Below are positions 50,622 to 64,000 of a DNA stretch of 64,000 nt, piece after piece. Below the pieces are notes generated by a model. It saw only the letters and a list, made by a program, of their open reading frames with translations. It ran no database searches and had not been told where the DNA came from. Origin of the DNA: Prunella strophiata. Lineage: Eukaryota > Chordata > Aves > Passeriformes > Prunellidae. The stretch's first letter is position 1. The number at the start of each line of letters is the position of its first letter. Both the position numbers and the translations under genes were made by a program. The stretch spans positions 21,393,085 to 21,457,084 of the forward strand of contig JAZBQD010000019.1 in assembly GCA_036583965.1 (NCBI GenBank), in the 5' to 3' direction.

Positions 50622-51248
50622 ATATCAAAAGCAGAAGGACACAAATTAGGACTCCTGAGATCTACTCAACAAGTCACTTTGTGATTTTCCTTATTCCATC
50701 TAGTCAGGAGTCTTCTTGTGCAGTTTTCAAGGTCGTTTATTATTTCTTATCTAACAAATTTTCTCCCTGACCAGCCCAGGTCTGTTCAGCAGGTCAGTCT
50801 GAGGCACACTGCCCACCTCTGGGGCAGTGTTGTCTTTTTATACTAAAAACTATGTGTACATTATTTACAGTTACTTTCCAATACCTATCACCCATGTTAC
50901 ACAGTGTAACTCTACTCTAAGCCAATCCAAAAGTGCCACCATCACCCAGAAGATGGAGGCTGTGAAGAAGGAGAAAGAAGGACAGAACACGCCCAAATTC
51001 CTCCATCTTGACCCCTGAACCCTTATTCTAAAAAACCCAAAATTCTACTTTTTCACCCTGTGATAAACTAACTCTTATTCTACTTAATTTCTGTGGCTTG
51101 CAACTCTTCATATAAGGTTATGTAATTTTTTCCATGGCTCAAGATCAAAGGCACAGGGGTCTTAGGGCTCTGTGTCAAGGACCTCTAAACTCCCTACCAG
51201 AAGCTTGAGCTATCCAGGACAGCCAGAGGGATGTCCTGGGTTCTGACA
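50622..51248 (-). mobile_element. Solo LTR of an endogenous retrovirus
   Basis: Read on the minus strand it begins TGTCAGAACCCAGGACATCC. It has a TATAAAA box (plus-strand 50836-50842) and, about 95 bases later, an AATAAA signal (plus-strand 50736-50741), then about 115 bases to the junction with the CR1 fragment. The order TG start, TATA, polyadenylation signal and end is that of an LTR. No internal retroviral genes, primer-binding site or second LTR are seen, so it is a solo LTR. The 3' end is inferred from the CR1 boundary; no target-site duplication was identified. Confidence 0.75.
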
Positions 51249-54200
51249 GATCTGAAAGTAGGAAATAATGTCATTCACCTCTCTTCAACAACACATTTTA
51301 GATTCTCACTTAAGCAATCATTACAAAGTAAGCCAAATATATTAAAAGGATGTCACTAATGGAAAAATAGAACCTAATGAACCCTTGTATTGAAGGTACT
51401 GTATGTCAGGCACATGTGGAATCCACTTCTGACAGGTTATTGACATCTAATTTCCATACTATCACCAAAGACAGCTCAATTTCCCCTTTTAATGTGCAAG
51501 TGAGGGCCAGTGAAAACTGTCAAGGACTCATGATGAAAGACAAGTACCTAGGATACATATAGAAAAAAATGGGTCCTTCATAAAACTCTCTCTCCAAGTC
51601 GTTCAAGAGTTTAGAATTTCAGAGCTTAATACATGAGCCATCATTCCCCATATCACTGGAGAAAAGGGATGTTAAGCTCTTCACCCACAAAAGCAGGCAT
51701 GTGGCCTCTTTAGCAGAAAGAGAGACATTTCTATTTTCAATATAAAGTGAATCACAGGCTCTTACACTGGGGCTTAGTCATGATCCTGAAAGTTCAGTAC
51801 AACATCTGTACTGAACATCATGATCTGCTTTCTCCTAAGGGTTCCTGGGGGGCTGCAAGGGTACAGGGGAAGCCCAGAGGGTGGAAAAGCTGTGTGCATT
51901 AAGGAGTTAATACACTTCAGTATGGATTTCAAGTCTGTTTGAAGACAAACACAGTGTGTCAAGCTTTTCCCCAAAAGGGCTGCTAGTAGGAACTTAGCAA
52001 ATCAAGCAAGCCACCAGTTGCTGGATGAGCAGAGCAGGTGATGGGCATGCAGAGGCCATGGGTCCCAGGGACTGGTGCACTTGCTCAGACACTCTGGGGA
52101 CACAGTAAAGGGCAGATGTCAGGGCTGCTTGAGGCCATTAGATGGCTGTAATTAACTCCTCAGCTGTGCCACTAGTGCTGAGAAGTACTTGTTTTGTGTT
52201 TTTTTCCCAAGGGACAGCAGTGTGGCTCCTCCCTGGGGTACTAGAGAAAGCAGAGACACACAGCAAATCCCAGTCGGTTTTCTGTGCATTGTCACTGGCA
52301 CCAGCTCTCACTGTCACTTGCTGGACAAGGTCCCAGGTTTCCACTCCCATCTGCACAAGTCCTGGATCAGCAAGGGCTATTTCAAAAGAAGCTTTTCCTA
52401 ATTTATACCTGGAAAGGATAAGACACAGCTCTATGCCACAATAGAACCACAAATAGCTGTTTTCTATAATAAGCAGCTGACGCACTCTGACCAAAGAGGA
52501 AAAAGAGCAGATTCCTAATAGGATGGCTTTCCTGTCCTTGATTCCTGTTATTTGAAGTCCTCCACATGATTTCAAAGCATTAAGATGCACTCAGGGATGT
52601 CTTTTGAACTGGCCTACTTTCACAGCAGAAACTGAGACAGAAATAGAAGACAGCTCATGCACTGTCACACTGCAAAGCTGGGACTGTGCAGGGACACAAC
52701 CCACTGTCCACCACAGCTGGGCTGCTGCCCTCTGTTTTCTGGATGGTCCAAGAGCCACCTGCCACCTTGCTGTACTTTTCATCAGACAAACCCTGAAAAA
52801 TTCTCAGAATATCAAACAAGTCAAAATAATTAAGAGGTCAATAATTCCTTTGGAAACTGGAAAATAATCCACAAGCCTAAAAATAATCTAAATCTGTAAC
52901 GGAAAGGGGACTGATCTTGACATCACTTGAAACATACATGGTAAGACTCTATAGATACAACACCTGTTTTTCTTTCAAATTCTGCAGATAGAGAGAGACT
53001 CAAAAGGGGAAGAATTGAGGCACAAGACAGTTTTTTAAGATTTCAATTGGCCTTTTTTTTTGGACTAGAATTTATTTACTGCAGAGTTAAGCATCTCTCA
53101 TAGTTACAGATTCTCTATTTATATCTGCTAACTGTGCAAATTTCCTGGTTCTCTGATTCCAGACCAGCTGCTGGGCACAGCTGTGCTCCAACAAAGGCAC
53201 CAAAACCAGCAGGATTGCTGTGGCACTGTCATACTTCCCTAATTTCATCTGCATCTGGAAGAGGAAATCACAGTGCTTTTCTCACCCACTCCTGACACAG
53301 CTCAACAGAACACCACCAATGTAATTAAAAAAAAAATAAACCCTCAGTGATAGACTGCCAGTGTGAGAAGCTCCCAAGCTTCCACAGCTTTTAAACATTG
53401 CACTATGTACAAGGTTGCTAACACTAAGAATACAGGAATTTAAGTGAACAGTCACCTGCAAACCAAAAGACAGAGCAGAGGCCACCCTGTGAGCAATCTG
53501 ACATGTGGAGAGATGAAGGCATAGAATTGCAAGCAATATAGAGTCTGGCAACAAAGAAATCTCTGTTTAGTGGGAAGAGGGGGAAGTAAAAGCAATGCAA
53601 GTAGGCAGAGCACGCAAGGCCTCACAACACAGTGCAGGCTGTATGACAACATACAGCTATGTGGCATCTCAATCTTGAAGTGGGTTTTTAGAATGCAAAT
53701 TTCATATTTCTGTGGGCATCAAACTCAAGGATGCAGCAAGATCAAGCCTGCACCCAACAGAGGGTACTGGCACATCCTCCTCCTGGCAGGCACCACTGGC
53801 TACCTGAAGCCTGTCCCTGCTTCCCCCAGCCCCTGGCTGTCCTGAACACCATCCCTCCTTAATGGCTGCTTCACACCCTGAGCACCTTACTTATATATTT
53901 GGACTTTACTCTAGGAGCTGATGGGCCCCTAAGCACTACAGGGGGCAAAACTGGATGCATCAAAACCTAATTGATTTGCCAAAGATCAAACAAAGTCCAT
54001 GACAGAGCAGGACTAAATGCAAGTGAACTAAATAGTGGACTATGTTTTTGTTGGTGTTTTGGGGGTTTATACAGATGAATAATATTTTGGATGACAGCTT
54101 GTCAGTCAGAAAAGTCTCTGTCTTCCATCTGCCACAAAGATGAACAGTTAGCAGCATACTTGCTGCTTCTGCTTCTGCACTGGCTGGAAAGAATGAACCT

Positions 54201-54912
54201 TACAGTAGGCTCTCCTCACCAGCAAACTGGAAACAACATCCATGCTTCTCTTTCTCATATGAGTCTGTGAATACCTCTTCTAACTGAGATTTGAGCTTGG
54301 GATCTGAAGGTTTTTTGGCAACAGCTTTTCCCTACAGTGCATTTGACAAACCCTCCTTAGCAACAGTCTTTTCTAATCTGATACTGTAACACACACCACA
54401 TAAATGTTTCTAGTTTGCCCAAACATGGAGTTTGCTCCACAATTCTTTGAGACCTAGCAAAGAAGCTGAAGTATCAAAATGTTAGCCTTTTTTACACCAT
54501 TAACTATTGTACCCTTGCTAATTCAGTATGAGCTATTATAACTAGGAATTACATTAAGAATCAAACAAAACTTACTTCAATAATCAGTGTCTTGCATGTT
54601 GTATAAATGTACTCACTAATTAGGAAAACATATCCAGCCACTAACAGGGTTTAGAAAGGAAAATAGGCCATTTAAGTTGGAAGATATTTCCAGGTTTTGG
54701 TTCTGAGGCATACATTTCCCAGATTGATTCAAGCTAGAAGCAAAAGAGCTGGCTAGATCATGGAGCTCCCTCCCTTTCCTGTCCTCTTACAAAGCACATT
54801 TCACTGAAGTGGAGAGCAGCCTGGCCTTGCTCTGCCATTTTAGCCATCCTAGTTTCCAATGCCTTACAGATGGGATTTCCACCCTTTTCTATGATTCCTG
54901 TTATAGCAAAAT

Positions 54913-54922
54913 AAAAAAAAAA

Positions 54923-54958
<36 letters not shown>
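54913..54958 (+). repeat. Long A tract, interrupted once
   Basis: An A run of 13, then TT, then an A run of about 31. It is the longest homopolymer in the window, and no retroposed body was recognised beside it. Confidence 0.95.
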
Positions 54959-54960
<2 letters not shown>

Positions 54961-57900
54961 AGCTGATTGTTGTGGTAGTATGATATTCAGCCATTTTCCT
55001 TTCTTAATTTAACCCAATACTCCTGTCCTGTGAACTTCCTTAAACAATTCCCCTTCCTTGGGAAAGCAGCCCTCCCATCAGAGGGTCATCCTCAGGTTAT
55101 CACTTACCAATCAATATGTACTGAACTCTTCTAATATTTCTCCATAATTCCTCCTTTCAGCCTCCTGATATATTTCAACTTATTTTGCCAGTTTCCTTCA
55201 CATTGTTGGATTTTACTCTAATCTGCACAACAGTGCTTTCTTTTCACCTTTTATACTTGTATTTCTTGAATATACATTTCCACTTGTGTGACTAGGAATA
55301 GTTCTAACTAGCACAGGTGTAGCTGAGTACCCAGTGGCACTTCATTAGTACACAATCTAAGTGGTGAGGAGTTGATATTCAGGCTTTATTATCTTGGCAA
55401 AGGTCAATGGGTAAAACTATTTAAGGCTCCTTTCTTGTGTGCTCTGTAAATCTCATATCACTATCGAGTTAAATACATCCAGCCAATCCCTGACACACCA
55501 CACAAAATTTCATCATTTGTTTAGTGCCTTATAAAGGGCAATGAATAATTTTACCTTTTCAGTGCCAAAGGAACAAGAAAGTTTTTTTCCCCTTGAGTGG
55601 CTCAAGTACTACAGCATTTTGTCTATAAAAGGTTGCCTATGTAACTCAAAAAAATACAGCATTGTGTCTCAACAACCACACAAGGATTGCAATAGCCCTG
55701 CAGGTGTAGAAAAGTAGAGAAGACAAAGTTACTGCTACTTTAACAGAAAATATCTGACCTTTACAGATTTTAATACACATTGCAGGTCTAGGCAATGCTG
55801 TTCTTTGAACAAAAAATTATCAACACAAATATCACCAAGAGTGGCTCCCCATTTCTATACTGATGAAGAATAAAATACTCTGTGTCAAGTAGCAACAATA
55901 GGAAAATTAGTTAGCTAACACAAAAACAAGTATCATTCATCAGGTTAGGTGTCTACCTGTTGTCATGGCAGGATGTCCATTAAGATTAAGAAAAACTATG
56001 AAACAGAAGGTCAAATATTAGCAAAAAGTACAGATTTTGCTGGTCTTCAGCTTTTCTCATCCTAGAATCTGAAGTTCTTAGTGATTCATTAATTTTTCCA
56101 CATTGCAACCCTTTTATGATTTTAGAAAGTCCTAAGTATCTGGATTTTGGGGGAGTTTTTTTGCACCTGGAGAATATAAGGCACAGAAAAATGAACTTGC
56201 CTGTAGTTATATAAGCCAGAAATAGAATTCTGAGGCATGTCTGCATAGTATACTTTTGTGGAGCACCAAATTATTGAAGTCCCATATATGTCAAGGCTTG
56301 TTTTGTGAGCAGCCCTGACCAGACTTACTCTCCAGCCTTGGCAGAGGTGCTGAACTGACATGGCACAGCTCACTGCTCATCTGCAGGCACTGCCACTGCA
56401 GCAGGCAGCAGATGGGCTTGCAAAGCAAACAGGACCACACAAAATGTAGCACAGGATGCTCTGTGCCCAACTCACAGCAACACACCTTCTGAACAGTATC
56501 TGCAAGGGCAGCTTTGCAAAGATTCCTGAGTAACAGCATTTGTTGTGCTTTTACCCTGGTCCAGAGGAAATCACTGATTTTTAGCTCTCACTGTCAGATA
56601 ACATTTTATTCATCTTTACTTGTTTCTTAAGGCTTATATAACTTCATTTTGCCTTATTAGCACTTCTACTAAGTTCTTCCATGTTTTAGTCAGTTGGAGA
56701 CCCCTGGATTCTGATCAGACACACAGGGACTGATAGATGAGAGAGCAATGCTGGGTAAGAGAGAGGCTGACCCATGGGGAGTGTATGGATAATCAGCTTT
56801 TCATTACTGCATGCTGAAAGGCCAAAGTGATTCAGGAGTGCTCCTCTGAGTGGGAAAAAAAAAAGAAGAGGAAGAGAAGATGAAAGAACTCTGGTTCTGA
56901 TATGAATTATCTCTATCCTATCATAATATATATTTATCTCTAGAAACTGCTTACCAAATATCCCAGGACTATATTATCATGTCTTCAGAGATCTGAAAGT
57001 ATTATTTTAGAGACATCAGATAGCATTTTCAAGGTGGAAAGAGTAGCTTAGTGACCCTAAGAGTCTGATTACTAAATTAGGCAATATCTTAGATCCAGAC
57101 ACTTAAATCCCAGTAAATAAAATCTTCTCAGAGTCAAGATTTGTGGCTAATTACATTTGTAATCTTAAATCTTACTGTAGGTAAGTTAGTGCCTTAATAG
57201 TTCTATATCACAGTTTCCCAAAATATAAAATTATGATGATATCAATCTCAATTACTCTGCATATAGGAAAAAATGGCACTTGTTTGTATAGGATTATAAA
57301 TCTGCATCCTTATAAATAGCTTAATGTGGATTTATTTAGCATATTCTGATAGCCCAAAGACAGGTAGAGATGTCAACAACTTCCTGGCTTTCCCCCAGCT
57401 ATGATCTTGTCTGCTTGTTTTAAGTTTGAAGGGTCCCCCACGGGCTGTCTGTATGCAAAGGTACAAAAATTCAAGCCTCTTTCTCTGGCTTCTACAGAGA
57501 GAGAGCTAATACTGTGAGATTTGGCAGGCCCCACAACACTATGGCAGAGAACAGCCTAAAGTCCATTGCCAACCCATGCTTCAAAAGGGTTACAGTTCAC
57601 TGCTGGAACAGAAAACATCTCATTTCCAAACACAAACAGCCTAATGCCAGGACCCCCACTCCTGGCTGTATCTGAGTGTTCTTCCTTCCTGCCCTGAAGC
57701 TCCCCTAGGCAGCTCTCACCAGGAACCTGCTCAAGTGTGTAATCCAGAAACAATGCTGAAACAGAGAAAAGCACAGTTACCTGCAGGCACCCAAACAGAT
57801 GCTGAACTGTTCCTGACATGCACAATCTCTTCAGTGCCTAACAGGATACTGCCTTTCAAGGGATCAACATGGGGAAAAAAATTATGGGTGCCACCCAGTT

Positions 57901-60900
57901 AAATAGGATTTTATTGACCAACACTTTGATGGAGCACATAGATCAAGCATCTCTCCATAATCTGAGTGAAAGGTGTCTAGGAAAACCAACTCCCAGCAAA
58001 AGGGACATGGCAGCTGTTTCAAAGCTGCTTCTCCTGGAAGATTTACTGACTGAGCCTTGGCCAGTGGCACAGTCTAGGGTAGGAACTGTAGGCAACACAT
58101 ACATAGACACACAAAGAAAGGTAAATGATCTGCATTTTGATTTTTACAGCTTCTAGAAAAAAAAACACAACAGTGTAAAAGAGAATAGATGGGCTCAGCA
58201 AATCGCCACCAGCCAGAAAGAAAAGACAAAAGAAAAAAGAAATCACAGCAATGTAAATCAGTCAGGGAGAAATGGCTAAATGAGGATACTGATTGCTAAT
58301 CTACATCCTGTCACTCTGACTTTATAAACAGGTGAGCTCCAGAGGCCATGTGTGCAAAAGCAGCCCCATAAAAGCACTGTTTTCCCCAATCTCATCTGTA
58401 TTCACAGTGGACCAGGTTTTCACTTTATGGCTGCAATGTTCCTGTTTCTTCTGCAGGTCCATTAGCACTGTGCACATTGCACAGTCAATACCAATTCCAG
58501 CCTACACTTTTCTGCCTTTTTTATTTGGACACAAGTCCTTCTGTCTGCTGGATTCATTACTCTTCGACATGGCTATTTGTAGTCTCCCTTTATGTTTTGA
58601 TTTTTTTTGTTTAAAGCAGCCCAAGTGCCTTGACTTAAATACAAAAATTAAAAGATAAAGTGAAAACAGTGAAGCATTTAAAAATTTCATGATAAATCAT
58701 TTCTGTTTCCCTTTAATCCTTTTTATTTTCCATAATTGCTTTACCCAAAAAACTTGCAGGCTATAAAATGACCCCCACCTCTCCCCCCAAAAAAATACCA
58801 GCCATTTGTTCAACAAAGCTCTATTCATTCCTTTCCTTGTGCCCTTTTCCCACATCCCAAGAAATCTTTCAGGACATTCTTAGTTCTTCTAAGAATGAGA
58901 GGACAGGAATGTGAAATTTGATCAAACTGGAAGGTGGCAGAAGGAACCTGTCAGGCTTAGGGGAATGGCATACAAGAATTTGAACAACGTACAAAACCAC
59001 GATGTTGCCTCAGTAAAAGGGAGGGCAACAGCCTGAAACAGGAGTCAATCTCCACCTGCTGAATTCTGGACCTTCTCCACCTCCTTCACACCACAGTGCT
59101 GCTTCCAGCATCAGACTGGGGCTGGTGAAAAGTGAACTGCCAACTGTTACCTGTGCCTTACTTTATTACACCCTCGGGTGACCAATCCCATGTTTAACAT
59201 AAAAAAAAGATGGAAATATTAAAAACACAACTTTGAGGCAAGCACCTTGGATGCAGTGCTAAATCATACTCCAGTAACACTTGAGAGGGAAAGAAAGGTT
59301 AAAATTCATCACTGGTCAGACCTCCAAGAGGACAGAACAATCAAATGTAAATGTAGAATAAAGGAAATTTGCACAAATTGGACATGAGAGCTGACCAGCA
59401 GAAATGGGGTAGCAGTGATTTTGTGGGGTTTGCATCAAAAAATCAGACTTCAACAGAAGAGAACTTCACTGAAGAAACAGTAATAGAATGGTGGAAACCT
59501 GGATGTTTCTATGACTGGGTACTGAACTGTCAGGCTTCCACCTCTAGGAACCAGAACCAGTACAATAAGATTCGTGCAGAGACTCTAGATATTTTGAAAT
59601 TCCTTAGTATGCCAAAAACCTTTCCTTTGATTTACATTTTTCCTCTTTGGTCAAAAACATTCTCAACAGAGAGATTAAAAAAAAATCACAGAACTATAAA
59701 ATATTTGAGACCATTTCTGTATTCTTGCTTCCTTCCCACTCTTTAGCAAGCACATGCCTTTTGCCAGTCACTTGTTCAGGGGGAGGTCTTGTCCTCATGT
59801 GGCAGATGACAGAAGCAGCACAAATTCCATTTGGTTCTGCTGAGTTCCAGCCTTGCTCTGCTCCCTGGGCTGGGTGCACTAAGCTGCCTCATGGCTCTCT
59901 CTCTCTTCAGCAGTTTCACACACAAGGGAAAGGAAATCAGAGCTATAGAGGAAGAGTTCCTCCTTTCACCATTCTACTTTGTAGGCTATAAAGTGCCTAC
60001 TTGCCTACCAAAGACCAGGCAAGTCAGAAAGACTGACCTATTTCCTAACTTCTAACACAAATACTTCTCCAAGAGATGACTAAGGTATATAAAGGAGAGG
60101 TACTCTATAAATTTCTCATTCTAAGTACAAGCCTAGGGCACCAAGAGCTGTCAATCTAACATGCTTTTCAACTGAGGGGCTGAATTGTTATTTTCCATTT
60201 TACTGATTTAATGAAAGGTAGTGGATAAAAAAAAATCACTGTTTAAAATACCATATTTTTTCTTTCTCAGCAGTTTGAAATAGGGCCTGTGGGTATTGGG
60301 GCAGTCAGACTGAACTAATTCCACATTACTCTGTTTGAATCCTAAACTCTGGTGCTTTGATACAACTTCCAACAGTAATCTCCTTCAACCTTCCCTGTCC
60401 TTTCACTCCCTTCAGCAGTATCACTACATGAAGAATTACAATTCCTTCTTGTTCAGAAATGGAAAAATGCTGCTGCTCACAAGAACACAAGATTAGTGTG
60501 GTAGGTAACCCAAAGGCTCCAGGCTGACCAGAAGAGGACCTTGCCCTAACAGGCAGAACTTCAGAAGTCAAAAGCTGTAGGACATAAAAAAATGGAAGCA
60601 TCATGAGACCAACAGCACTTAGTATGGAGCTGTTTTTCTTGTACACCCTCCTTGCTACTGTGTCATTTTAGTGGGAGGACTTTTGCCTTAATGTGATGGA
60701 TATCTCCTAAGTTTTATGTTTTATCTACTACCGACTCACCGCCTATGATCATCACAGAGCAGAAAGTCTAACTCCTATTAAGATTTGATTCATCAGGATG
60801 CAGTTTTCCTCTTCTGCACCTTATCTCCCAATTTTAACCTCTTGTTCTAAAAAAAGGGGGGGGATTCTCGCAAGAAATAAAGTAAAAATTATGAATATTA

Positions 60901-62465
60901 TCTTTCCTTTACACATTCTGAGATGCCTTTGCAGTGAGACTGAGAAGGGTTTCCCTCTGGAGGGCCATGCCTTGGAGTCTGATACCTAGTGGCAATGGAT
61001 TCACTAGGACCACCCTGTGGGCTGCTCTGTGAGATAACTGCATTTGAAACAAGACAGACAAACCAAGCAGACTGGGGGCAGCCAATATACACCACCAAAT
61101 AAGATCTTTCTATGCTTGTGGTGATGGCTGTGCTGCTGCATATCCTTTCCATATCACATAATAGCCTCATCCAATCAATCAAAGTGTCCAGGGCCGACTG
61201 CCTATCTCCACATGCAGAAAGAGTCAATTAAGGGAGCATCATGAATGCCAAGTCTTTCCTCTCCCCCTGAGATGAATAGAGGAAAAGAAATGAGACAGAA
61301 AATGCACTGTGCCAGTGCCTGCCTTTAAGCACGATGGCTTTGACTGGGCAAAGCAGGGAGATAGAGAAAGCTAATTTCACAGATAACATCTCCAAGGTCT
61401 ATATAGGAATTTTAAATATTGGAAATAATTTTTCATGACAAATGAAACTACTTCATCCTGGCTTCTTCCATCAAGATATTCCCTTTAATTGTAAGGACAT
61501 TTGGCAGTCCCAGCAGAAACACAAACTGGTCTGATTGGAGGGTATGGAAAGGATGTGGGGTATGAAGCCACAGGGACTGAGTTCAGCCACTAAGCTGTAA
61601 GAGACTCAAAGACAGGGGTAGCCTGAAGCAATTCTTGAACCTAGTGTCATCAGTTAGTCTCTGGACACCTGACAAATCACAACAGATGTGGTGCATATTC
61701 ATAGTAAGCTCATTCTGGATCATTCATGTCACATGCTGTGAGACTCGACTATTAATGATTATTGAAACAAAACATTTGCCCATTTGGGGAGGCTCCATGG
61801 CACTTTGCTGAGGCAAGTTTGCACCCCTGGAGGAAGGAGGGGAGCTTTTGGGTGTGTTATGCCTAGTCTGCATAAGACAGAGAGGGTGAAGTGTCTCTGC
61901 CTGGAGGCTGCAAACCTGGCTTTGAGGCTGATCAGAGGCAGACCTTGTGGAGACAGGATAGTGTCTTTTATCATGCCAAATTTCCCTCCCTCATGCATCC
62001 CAACCCCTCCTCCAGGGTAGGGTCACATTCACACTTAGACCCATCAATGTCAGAGGCAGCTGAGAAGGGAACATAAACCATCAAAGACCCTCAAAGCACC
62101 CCCAGACTCATTTCTGTGGCCTTCCACTAGAGGACTGAAATCTCCTCCTCCCAGAGGAGGTACCTGAGTATACCCACAAAGTCAGGGTGTACTTTAACCC
62201 ATTGGATTTTGTGTTTTCTTGGCTTCTTACCCCAGTCCCCCAACAGATCAAGATGGATCAAGACCATTATTTCAAAAAACAGAATCTACAGATGGTGATA
62301 ATGTATCCTTTTACTCTTTTTCTTTCTTTCTCTTGCTTTCTTTTCCCTATGCATTTCTTAAGTAATATTTTTATGCTTTCATGCTGCTATATTACTATAC
62401 ATAGTAATAACCAAAACTGCTACATATCTGCTTTCCATTGCAACTAAATAGTTCTAAAATAAACC

Positions 62466-62491
62466 CTATATATATATATATATATATATAC
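62466..62491 (+). repeat. TA dinucleotide microsatellite
   Basis: About 13 uninterrupted TA units lie between AAACCC and CACGTGC. Confidence 0.95.
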
Positions 62492-62733
62492 ACGTGCATA
62501 TTTTCAAGCACTGACCATTCAGTGTCCTTTCACTGTAAAACACCCAAAAGGATCTATTAACAAGAGCCTGTGTTCCTCTTGTCTTTGTGGGGGAGAATCA
62601 TAACACACCATCATGTGCCTTGCAGGGAGTTACAAGGGAAAGATATCATGGAAAGGTAAAAATGTATTTTCCTTCCTTCATGATGAATTACCTCTTCAAA
62701 TGATCTAAGTTTTAGTAAAATCTGCCTTCCCCT

Positions 62734-63299
62734 GTGTGCTGCTTTTTGCTGGGGTAGAGTTAATTTTCTTCACAGTGTGGGACTGTGCTTTGGAATTGTG
62801 CTGAAAACAGTGTTTTCCACATAGAGAAGTTTTTGTTATTGCTGAGCAGGGCTTAAACAGAGCCAAGACCTTTTCTGCTGTCCATACTGCCACACCAATG
62901 ATGGGGCTGAGTGTGCACAAGAAGCTGGGAGGAAACACAGCCAGGACAGGTGGCCCCAACTGACCAAAGGCATATTCCAGACCATGTGTCATCATGCTCA
63001 GAACAGAAAGTGGGGGGAAGAGGGAGAGATTTGGAGTGATGGTGTTTACCTTCCCATGTGATGGGGCCCTGCTCTCCTGGAGATGGCTGAACACCTGCCT
63101 GCCATGGGAAGAGGTAAATGCATTCCTTGTTTCACTTTGCTTGTATGCGTGGCTTTTGCTTTTCCTATTAAACTGTTTTTATCTCAACCCATGAGTTATC
63201 TCACTTTTAGCCTTCTGATTCTCTCCCTGATCCTGCTGGTGGAAGAGTGAGTGACTAGCTGCTTAGGGCTTGGTTGCTGGCTGGGGTTAAATCACGACA
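62734..63299 (+). mobile_element. Solo LTR of an avian endogenous retrovirus (TG...ACGACA family)
   Basis: The sequence GCTGGGGTAGAGTTAATTTT, then TTTTTGTTATTGCTGAGCAG, CCAACTGACCAAAGG, CCTGGAGATGGCTGAACACC, an ATTAAA signal at 63167-63172 and the terminal GGCTGGGGTTAAATCACGACA are those of a very common bird LTR. The region where I would expect a TATA box (around 62995) reads CAGAACAGAAAG and appears decayed. There is no internal region. The left end is ambiguous between 62734 and 62736, and flanking duplications were not evident. Confidence 0.9.
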
Positions 63300-64000
63300 C
63301 TGGGATATTCAGGCAAAACTGACCTGCTGTGACAAGCTGTCCTTCAATCTGAGAGTTATCTGAACAACATTTTGTGCCTTGACTTATTTCATGGCTTACA
63401 TTAAGGAGAAACCATTGTTCTGAACTGTCATTTATAAACCAGGAGAGACACAAAAACATCAGTATAATACTGGTCCTGTAGAAGAGACCTATACTACTAA
63501 AAGTATCATGTTCTGTAAGTATTAATCAAATGGTCTTACCTACCCATCAACATCTCTTTTTGTTGTTGTTCTAGTGGTCTTACAGGAGTTGAGAGTACAC
63601 AAAATTATACAGTTTTGGGTAATCATATTTCTTGAACTGGAAGGACCTTATGAAAGCTACACTGAGCAATAAACAGCCAGAAGTACAGAAGTTTAGAGAA
63701 AAACAGCAGAAATTATCTTCTTCTGTGCCACCAATTAACATATTCAGATGAGATGAAGAGCACCTGGAGTATAACAAATTCACATGCAGCACGGAAGTCA
63801 AGAGTGGCCTTAAATATCAAAAGCATATGATGATGGAATCAGGATGAAGAAACAGGAGGAACATATGGATTAAAAAATCATACCCATAACATTATACGAT
63901 ACAGGAGAGACAATCAGTTGGTTTTTATACGGTCTCAGATTTTCCAGCTGCTCAGCAGATGCTGCTGGAGATTGCCACATCAATGAGACTCTTCGAGTTA

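Larger units (their letters stand above)
36992..64000 (-). other. NRXN3: NRXN3 intron upstream of LNS4 exon (open at the window edge)
   Basis: The preceding exon should encode the end of the second EGF-like domain (a Cys-rich CDCTGTGYWGRTCER-like motif). I did not find it on the minus strand up to base 64000. The stretches 37013-41240, 41640-44465, 44630-49670, 51250-54900, 54960-62465 and 63300-64000 show nothing beyond AT-rich unique-looking DNA and simple repeats. CR1 copies, LTRs and a GC-rich block are listed separately. A short diverged exon could still have been missed. Confidence 0.7.

Noticed and set aside
52138..52590. 150-codon minus-strand open frame with overlapping plus-strand frames
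   Set aside because: One or so frames of this length are expected by chance in 64 kb of six-frame sequence; no domain, splice or codon-use support.
53932..53952. CTCF-like AGGGGGC core
   Set aside because: Only the seven-base core matches; the flanking motif positions have several mismatches.
62705..63094. 129-codon minus-strand open frame
   Set aside because: It is antisense to the solo LTR at 62734-63299 and has no retroviral protein similarity.

Overview
The window looks like vertebrate nuclear DNA, almost certainly avian and probably from a songbird. It is AT-rich and CpG-poor, with no long credible open reading frames. Its interspersed repeats are bird-type: CR1 LINE 3' ends with the TTCTATGATTCTATGA-like tail, and endogenous-retrovirus solo LTRs of the TGTCATGG...AACCACGACA family. 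I see no bacterial, phage, CRISPR, tRNA or rRNA feature.

The only gene I can support is neurexin-3 (NRXN3), on the minus strand (transcribed right to left). Two of its exons are visible. The exon at 36788-36991 (204 nt) encodes the start of the fourth LNS (laminin-G-like) domain of alpha-neurexin. The exon at 29134-29160 is a 27-nt microexon that encodes the alternatively spliced SS3 insert (D-CIRINCN-A). The two are separated by a 7,627-bp intron, and their phases match exactly: 204 and 27 nt, both phase 1 to phase 1. Skipping or including the microexon therefore keeps the frame. The rest of the window is intron. At least 27 kb of the upstream intron lies on the right (36992-64000), and at least 29 kb of the downstream intron lies on the left (1-29133). 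The neighbouring EGF-like exon and the exon starting KGPET were not found and presumably lie outside.

Layout on the plus strand: 1-21.5 kb is intron with simple repeats only. At 21.5-24.8 kb there is an LTR cluster: a 159-bp shortened LTR, a 458-bp LTR, a roughly 318-bp second-type LTR, and a short tandem repeat. The SS3 microexon neighbourhood at 29.0-30.3 kb has a U-rich downstream flank, a strong polypyrimidine tract, an (AT)n array and a CpG-rich patch. At 31-34 kb there are two inverted repeats and a GC-rich patch followed by A-tracts. The LNS4 exon is at 36.8-37.0 kb. A GC-rich, CpG-poor block lies at 41.2-41.6 kb. CR1 copies lie near 44.5, 49.7 and 50.5 kb, the last abutting a minus-strand LTR that runs to 51.25 kb. 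A solo LTR sits at 62.7-63.3 kb.

The most rewarding region is the SS3 microexon and its flanks, because the exon is far too short for ORF-based detection. The species, the repeat family names and the regulatory interpretations are inferences.
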